This document shows positions 36,182 to 40,702 of a stretch of DNA of 40,702 nucleotides, one piece after another. Source of the DNA: Bacteroidetes bacterium QS_3_64_15 (GTDB lineage: Bacteria > Bacteroidota > Rhodothermia > Rhodothermales > Salinibacteraceae); contig PXTN01000103.1 in assembly GCA_003022565.1 (NCBI GenBank), forward strand, positions 1-40,702. The letters are read 5' to 3'. Each line of letters begins with the position of its first letter. Position 1 is the stretch's first letter. The notes below the pieces were generated by a model. That model did no database searches. It was given only the letters and a program-made list of their open reading frames with translations, and was not told the origin of the DNA. Both the position numbers and the translations under genes were made by a program.

Positions 36182-36985
36182 TCAGAGCACGTGCTTGCTC
36201 CGCCCGCCGTCGACGGGCAGGGCGACCCCCGTGACGTACCCGGCCCGGGCGCTGGCGAGGAAGGCGACGGTCGCGGCAAACTCGTCCGGCTCGCCGATGC
36301 GGGGGAGCGCGTTGTCGTCCGCCCAACCCGCCTCGATCTCCGCCCGCGATTGGCCGGTCTCGTCCTGAATGTCTTCAGCGAGCTCTTCGAGGCGCTGCGT
36401 GCGGGTATAGCCGGGCAGCACCGTGTTCACCGTAATGCCGGTTGGGCCCACGTCCTCGGCCAGGCTCTTGGCGTAGCCCTGCACCCCGGCGCGGGCCGTA
36501 TTCGAGAGCGCGAGCGTGGGGATGGGCTGTTTGGCCGACACGCTCGTCACCATGATGATGCGGGCGTGATCGTCCTCGTCCGCCGCCGTGCGGAGGTGCG
36601 GAAGGGCAGCGTCGCAGAGCGAAATGGTGCTCATCAGATTTCGCTCGACGGCGTCGCGGTAGTCCGCCGGGTCGAGCTCCGTTGCTGCCCCCGAGGGCGG
36701 TCCGCCGGCGTTAGTGACGAGCACGTGGAGCCCGCCGAACGTGTTGACCGTCTGGGCGATGGCCGACTCTACCTGATCCGCGTCGGTCACGTCGCACACG
36801 AGGGGAAGCACCTCCGCGCCCGTTTTGTCGCGGATGGCGTCCGCCGCGCTCGCAATGCGGTCCTCGTCGCGCGAGCACAGGGCCACGCGGCATCCCTCCT
36901 GAGCAAGCTCGCGGGCGGCGGCCCGACCCAGGCCCTTGCTCGCTCCAGCGACGAACGCAGTGCGGTTCGTGAGTCCAAAATCCAT
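36182..36985 (-). CDS. SDR family oxidoreductase with altered active site
   Basis: A 267-aa Rossmann protein. The cofactor motif AGASKGLGR (13-21) is present, NAG is at about 92-94, CDVTD follows beta3, and Ser148 of the catalytic triad is in VTSVSAK. The YxxxK motif is replaced by SNTAR at 161-165, 13 residues after Ser148, so Tyr and Lys are Ser and Arg. The same change is seen in a known subgroup of FabG-like SDRs. Whether these reduce 3-oxoacyl groups or act otherwise is unknown. The C-terminal GYTRTQRL and YVTGVALPVDGG are normal. The start is ATG 36985. Confidence 0.88.
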   Translation of the reverse strand: MDFGLTNRTAFVAGASKGLGRAAARELAQEGCRVALCSRDEDRIASAADAIRDKTGAEVLPLVCDVTDADQVESAIAQTVNTFGGLHVLVTNAGGPPSGAATELDPADYRDAVERNLMSTISLCDAALPHLRTAADEDDHARIIMVTSVSAKQPIPTLALSNTARAGVQGYAKSLAEDVGPTGITVNTVLPGYTRTQRLEELAEDIQDETGQSRAEIEAGWADDNALPRIGEPDEFAATVAFLASARAGYVTGVALPVDGGRSKHVL

Positions 36986-37091
36986 GAGTGCGCGTGGCTT
37001 GGTGGTGGGAAAACGCGTGAGTCCTCAACCTACGAGACGGAGCGCAGGACTGCAGCTGGAAGAACTGCAACTGGAATAAAAGCTTTCCTCC

Positions 37092-37925
37092 TTATTCGGT
37101 GCGAAACCGCCGATAGCGCGCCAGCATGAAGCAGTACACGCCATAGGCCATAAACCCGACGGCCACCAGCCCCATCAGCCATGGGCCATACGGCTGATGC
37201 GCAAGAGTCTGGAATGCAGCCCCGAGCCCCTCCACCTCCTGGGGTTCAGCCTGAACCGCCGCCTGAATCACAAACCCCCCAATCAGGAGAAACGCCACGC
37301 CCCGCGCCGGAAGACCGAACTGCCCGGTCCGCTTAACGATCTTCTCGCGCTCAAGACTCATGCGACCAGCCTGCAGATGCTTCATGAAGCGGGCATTGCT
37401 CGCCTTGTAGAAGAAGTACATCCCCGCACCGATAATGCCCAGCCCAATGGCCCCCACGAGCCAGGGCCCCAACGGCTGGGTAAGAAGGCGAGCAGTCCAC
37501 TCCTGCTTCGATCCCCCAGAAGAACTAGCTGATCGAAACGCGACCTGAAGAGCGTACCATGCAAGGGCGAGGTTGACGACGGCGCTGCACGCGTAGCCGA
37601 TCCGCTTTGCCAGCTCCTTCGCCCCGTTCCCACTCGAGGTTGGATTGTAGAGGGCCTGGATGCCCCGCCAAACCACGTATCCGAGAAGCCCCACTCCCGC
37701 CAGGGCCAACAGCACTCGACCAAACGGTTGTTGTGCAATCTTCCGAAGGACCGCGCGGGATCCCTCGCTGGTCCCCCCCGACCCGACGGCCGCAAGCGTG
37801 GCAAATCCCCCAATCGCCGTATATACAAACCCCTTGGCGGCATAGCCAGCCCGGCCAGCCGTTTCGATCCAATCCGGTTGCAAAGCGTCCCCTCCTTCTG
37901 CTCTCGCTGTGTAGGAATGTCCCAT
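37092..37925 (-). CDS. DUF1206 membrane protein
   Basis: A 277-aa integral membrane protein. Three similar units, each of two membrane helices, begin with AGRAGYAAKGFVYTAIGGFA, GYACSAVVNLALAWYALQVA and FGLPARGVAFLLIGGFVIQA. Each unit also has a (Q/H)QP(F/Y)G- or QPLGP-type loop, which marks DUF1206. The function is unknown. The start ATG 37925 gives MGHSYTARAEGG and a short soluble N-terminus. An open frame extends to 38102 through the non-conserved region upstream, which I do not count. Confidence 0.85.
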   Translation of the reverse strand: MGHSYTARAEGGDALQPDWIETAGRAGYAAKGFVYTAIGGFATLAAVGSGGTSEGSRAVLRKIAQQPFGRVLLALAGVGLLGYVVWRGIQALYNPTSSGNGAKELAKRIGYACSAVVNLALAWYALQVAFRSASSSGGSKQEWTARLLTQPLGPWLVGAIGLGIIGAGMYFFYKASNARFMKHLQAGRMSLEREKIVKRTGQFGLPARGVAFLLIGGFVIQAAVQAEPQEVEGLGAAFQTLAHQPYGPWLMGLVAVGFMAYGVYCFMLARYRRFRTE

Positions 37926-38465
37926 CAGTTTGCCCAATCGTTGACATGCGAGGCGTCCCCATGCCCCTTTAAGAACCTGTTTTGCGAGCGGATACGTAGC
38001 CGAGACACAATGGGCGAAGGGCCATGGAGTGCCCAAATGAACCTTGCACTCGAAAGCTTTCGGCGCCAGGCGAGTGCAGAAGCTCCATGGCATGAGATTC
38101 ACAAAGTCGAAGCGCTGGGGGCGCAGTGCTGGAAGCGAAGCGACCGAATACTCCCGGGGTGCGACCGAGCACCCTCCGGGATGGCCGTAGAACGTCTCGC
38201 CAAACAGGCTCTCTTAAAAGGTTCAACTTCCTGCTTTTTTCAGAGATCCCCAGATGCGCTTGATCGACAAAGATCTTACGGATGCGGATGGCCCTTGCAC
38301 AGATGTGATGCGGTGCGCCGGCCCGGCGTGCCGGAGTACAGGGGGTCGCCATGTAGCACAACCCGCCCCAAGAGGGCATCGCTCTTCTGTAGCATCTCTG
38401 TAGCATCGTGCAGACCAAATTCCCCACGAAAATGCCGGCCCCAATGACGCAGCCTTGCCCCGCAT
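37926..38465. other. 540-nt region without a clear gene
   Basis: No conserved gene can be supported here. A minus-strand frame contains RIRKIFVDQAHLG, which faintly resembles the second catalytic Asp region of IS5-type transposases, so a worn IS fragment is possible. A GC hairpin lies at about 38152-38181 (TCCCGG...CCGGGA with GGTGC/GCACC inside). CTGTAGCATC is tandemly repeated near 38393-38414. The upstream promoter of DUF1206 must also lie here. Confidence 0.4.
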
Positions 38466-39245
38466 TCAGGCGCCGGCCGTCTCGGTCAAAAAGTCGACCA
38501 CGACCTTGGCCAACGCCTCGGGGGCGTCGGCGTGGACCCAGTGCCCCGCCTCGTCGATGGTGACGAGGGTGGCGTCGGGGAAGCGTCGGCGGATCCCCTC
38601 GAGATCGTCGTCGGCGACGTAGTCGGACGCGCCCCCTCGCACGAAGAGCGCGGGACCCTCAAACGTCGCGTCCGTCGGGAGGGCCGCCGTGATGTCGTCG
38701 TAGTGCGCCCGGATGGCGGCCACGTTCATCCGCCAGGTGTAGATCTCGCCGTCGTAGTCGAGATTTTTGAGCAGAAACTGGCGGATGGCCCGCGAGGACA
38801 CATCCTCGGCCAGCGCAGCGTCGATGGCGTTCCGGTCCTCGTACGCTTTCGGATCGATCTGGGCGAGGGCCTCCAGCAGACGGGTGTGGTGGGGCGGGTA
38901 CGCCTTCGGGGCCATGTCGACGACGATGAGCCGGTCCACCCGGTCCGGATCGGAGAGGGCGGTTTGCATGGCCGTCTTTCCGCCCATCGAGTGCCCCAGG
39001 AGGGTTGCCGGCGCAAGATCGTGGCGATCAATAAACGTCCAGAGGTCGGCCGCCAGGGTCGGGTAGTCCATTCGGTCGGCGTGGGGAGAGCGCCCGTGGT
39101 TGCGCTGGTCCACGGCGTAGACGCGGGCCACCTGTCGGAACGCCGTCCGGCTGAGGGTGTGCCAGTTTCCGTGAGCGCCGAGAAGCCCGTGTAGGATGAT
39201 GAGCGGGGGACCGGAATCGCCGTACTGGTTGTAAAATAGCTCCAT
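38466..39245 (-). CDS. YbfF-like alpha/beta hydrolase (esterase)
   Basis: A 259-aa soluble esterase. PPLIILHGLLGAHGNW is the oxyanion-hole region, and AVDQRNHGRSPHAD and the nucleophile motif LLGHSMGGKTAMQ match the YbfF/ABHD11 group. IVVDMAPKAYPPHH follows. The acid residue lies in the segment before GHWVHADAPE, which carries the catalytic His. YbfF hydrolyses acyl-CoA and short esters in E. coli. ATG 39245 (MELFYNQYGDSGPP) is the family start. Its neighbours give no pathway hint. Confidence 0.88.
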   Translation of the reverse strand: MELFYNQYGDSGPPLIILHGLLGAHGNWHTLSRTAFRQVARVYAVDQRNHGRSPHADRMDYPTLAADLWTFIDRHDLAPATLLGHSMGGKTAMQTALSDPDRVDRLIVVDMAPKAYPPHHTRLLEALAQIDPKAYEDRNAIDAALAEDVSSRAIRQFLLKNLDYDGEIYTWRMNVAAIRAHYDDITAALPTDATFEGPALFVRGGASDYVADDDLEGIRRRFPDATLVTIDEAGHWVHADAPEALAKVVVDFLTETAGA

Positions 39246-39387
39246 CGGCACGTACTTGAATGGAAAAGATTGAACGCCCGGTTCGCACGGTGAGGCTTCT
39301 CTCATCCCCGAGGCAGTTGCCCCTTCTTAGCAGGTCCGGGGCAGCACAAACGAAACGCATCCTTCTGGACGAATACGATCGAATTCC

Positions 39388-40122
39388 TTGCACGCTCGCC
39401 TGCCGGCCCTCGCGGTACTCATCGGCCTCCTCGTCCCCGGCGCTTGTGCGGCCCAGTCCATGGCCCGCTCCGCCCAGTTAGCCGATACCAGTGCCCCGAC
39501 CCAGTCGCCTCCCTCGAAGCCAGTCGCTCTTCAGGCCCTCTCCGCAAACACTGTAAGCGCATGGGCGGGGGGGTCATTCGCAACCGGAGGCCCCATCGGC
39601 AACATTCAGCGGGCACGTGTTGGCCTGGTGGGACTTCGGTATCATCGCCTCCTCCTCCCGTCCCCTTCAAAAACGAAGACGGACGGACCCACGCTAACGT
39701 ACACGGTCGACGTGTTTCCGGTTCTTCTGCTGTCGATCCCTCCAAATACGGTCGCCGCTCCCTTCGCACGTGAGAAGCCCGGGCCGGAAGAATCTTCCGT
39801 CTACCAGGAAGGGATGGACGCGTATGGATTCGGAGTGGGCCCAGCGGGACTTCGGCTTACCTCCCGCGTTGCGAAGCGCGTCCAGCCCTTCGTGGCGGGC
39901 AGCACCGGCCTCAGCTACTTTTCTCAACCCATTCCCAATGGGTTGGGACGGCATTTGAACTTTATGTTCGGCGTGGGGGCAGGCGTGCAGATCGTCCTGA
40001 CGTCAGATCTTATTCTTACCGCAGGCTACCGCTACTATCACCTGTCGAATGGTTTCCGTGGACAAATTAATCCCGGCATTGATGCAAATCTTCTCCACCT
40101 CGGGGTCGCGATGTCTCAATAA
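39388..40122 (+). CDS. PagL-like lipid A deacylase / acyloxyacyl hydrolase family outer-membrane protein
   Basis: 244 aa. It has a signal peptide to about residue 22 (LPALAVLIGLLVPGACAAQ), then amphipathic beta strands of an eight-strand barrel. The C-terminal motif YRYYHLSNG holds His218 and Ser220, which align with PagL's catalytic His and Ser. Twelve residues later, where PagL has Glu, there is Asp232 (NPGIDAN), a change common in Bacteroidota relatives. PagL removes the 3-O acyl chain of lipid A in the outer membrane. The start is TTG 39388; no better ATG was found. The S9 peptidase frame overlaps its end. Confidence 0.75.
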   Translation: MHARLPALAVLIGLLVPGACAAQSMARSAQLADTSAPTQSPPSKPVALQALSANTVSAWAGGSFATGGPIGNIQRARVGLVGLRYHRLLLPSPSKTKTDGPTLTYTVDVFPVLLLSIPPNTVAAPFAREKPGPEESSVYQEGMDAYGFGVGPAGLRLTSRVAKRVQPFVAGSTGLSYFSQPIPNGLGRHLNFMFGVGAGVQIVLTSDLILTAGYRYYHLSNGFRGQINPGIDANLLHLGVAMSQ

Positions 40123-40702
40123 TCCACCGGCCCTTTTCCCAACTACAGCCTCAGGACACCGACCTCGGACTCCGACGGGGACTCAGGGCTTCGTTCTGCT
40201 TGGTCTCCTCGTCGCCGGACTTCTGGGCGCCCCCTCCCTGTCCCACGCCCAGCCCGAGGGGGCACGTGCCATTCAGGCCCAGGACCTGTACCGGATGCAG
40301 GAAGTGCGCGACGTCGTTCTCTCTCCGCGCGGCCGATCCGTCGCCTACACGGTGCGTCACGTGGTGTCCGACACTCGTTCGTCGGCCCGCTCCACACCCG
40401 TCCACCGCACGCAGCTGTACGTCGCCCGCACGTCCGGGCGCCGGGCACCGACACTGCTCATCCGGAAGGGCCGCGATCTTCGTCAGCCCGCCTGGCATCC
40501 CGACGGGACTTTCCTCGCCTACGTACAGTCCGTACAGGGTACCCCCCAGGTGTTTGTCGTCTCCCCGAATGGGGGCGATCCCTACCAGCTCACGAATTAC
40601 CCGTCCGGCGCCGAGCGTCCGCAGTGGAGCCCCGACGGCGAACGGCTGCTGTTCGCAAGTGCCGTGCCCGAATCGGCCCTGGAGCGTCGGTCGGGGCGCC
40701 CC
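40082..40702 (+). CDS. S9 family (prolyl oligopeptidase-like) peptidase, partial N-terminus
   Basis: The frame runs off the right edge. A signal peptide is visible (GFVLLGLLVAGLLGAPSLSHAQ). A beta-propeller of the TolB/S9 type follows, with repeating LSPRGRSVAYTV, PAWHPDGTFLAYVQS and PQWSPDGERLLFAS blades, as in S9 peptidases such as dipeptidyl peptidases and acylaminoacyl peptidases. The catalytic domain lies outside the window. The start is uncertain: ATG 40082 leaves a long n-region of about 35 residues and overlaps the PagL-like gene by 41 nt. No ATG, GTG or TTG lies nearer the signal peptide, so a rare start codon is possible. Confidence 0.8.
   Translation, partial: MQIFSTSGSRCLNNPPALFPTTASGHRPRTPTGTQGFVLLGLLVAGLLGAPSLSHAQPEGARAIQAQDLYRMQEVRDVVLSPRGRSVAYTVRHVVSDTRSSARSTPVHRTQLYVARTSGRRAPTLLIRKGRDLRQPAWHPDGTFLAYVQSVQGTPQVFVVSPNGGDPYQLTNYPSGAERPQWSPDGERLLFASAVPESALERRSGRP

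Noticed and set aside
37926-38102. N-terminal extension of the DUF1206 protein
   Set aside because: The extra 59 residues are not hydrophobic or conserved-looking, and the family domain begins right after ATG 37925.

Overview
The window is a stretch of chromosome from a GC-rich bacterium whose proteins are strongly acidic (many Asp/Glu, few Lys). Together with the gene families present (lipoprotein methyltransferase, CarboxypepD_reg and TonB_C fusions, PagL-type protein, DASH cryptochrome, DUF1206), this suggests an extreme halophile of the Rhodothermota/Bacteroidota, most likely Salinibacter ruber or a close relative. The assignment rests on recognition of the proteins and was not checked against a database. 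No rRNA operon, intact insertion sequence, prophage or CRISPR array is present; the content is mostly core and housekeeping genes.

Layout. 1-6.4 kb: a cut TPR membrane protein, the glycolytic pair gap-pgk, an ABC ATPase and its permease, and a DDAH/arginine-deiminase-fold hydrolase. 6.5-11.5 kb: a family 2 glycosyltransferase, then a BlaI-type repressor with two tandem M56 (BlaR1-like) membrane metalloproteases, one ending in a CarboxypepD_reg-like domain and the other in two TonB_C domains, and a small membrane protein. 11.7-20 kb: HNH nuclease, RluD-type pseudouridine synthase, class V aminotransferase, Uma2 protein, membrane-anchored EEP hydrolase, dprA overlapped with obg, rnhA, and a decayed YigZ/IMPACT gene. 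20.3-25.8 kb: an RND efflux adaptor and pump, then a predicted lipoprotein methyltransferase and tRNA-Ala(CGC). 26-30.5 kb: DUF2256 with DASH cryptochrome, a sulfotransferase-like P-loop protein followed by a class IV aminotransferase, and a second methyltransferase. 30.5-34 kb: lexA, recO, a ComEA-like protein and an orphan OmpR-type regulator. 34.3-40.7 kb: tRNA-Arg(CCT), two alpha/beta hydrolases, a possible structured RNA, a small zinc-ribbon protein, an SDR with altered active site, DUF1206, a PagL-like lipid A deacylase and the start of an S9 peptidase.

Themes. DNA repair and uptake genes are scattered through the window (dprA, comEA-like, lexA, recO, cryptochrome, rnhA, HNH). The BlaI/M56/M56 block is a probable membrane-signal-controlled regulon with a palindrome at its 5' end. 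The most distinctive non-coding signal is a family of intergenic arrays of degenerate 7-bp repeats (core close to ACGCNNN). Several are arranged as inverted arms able to form long hairpins, and several end exactly at a start or stop codon.
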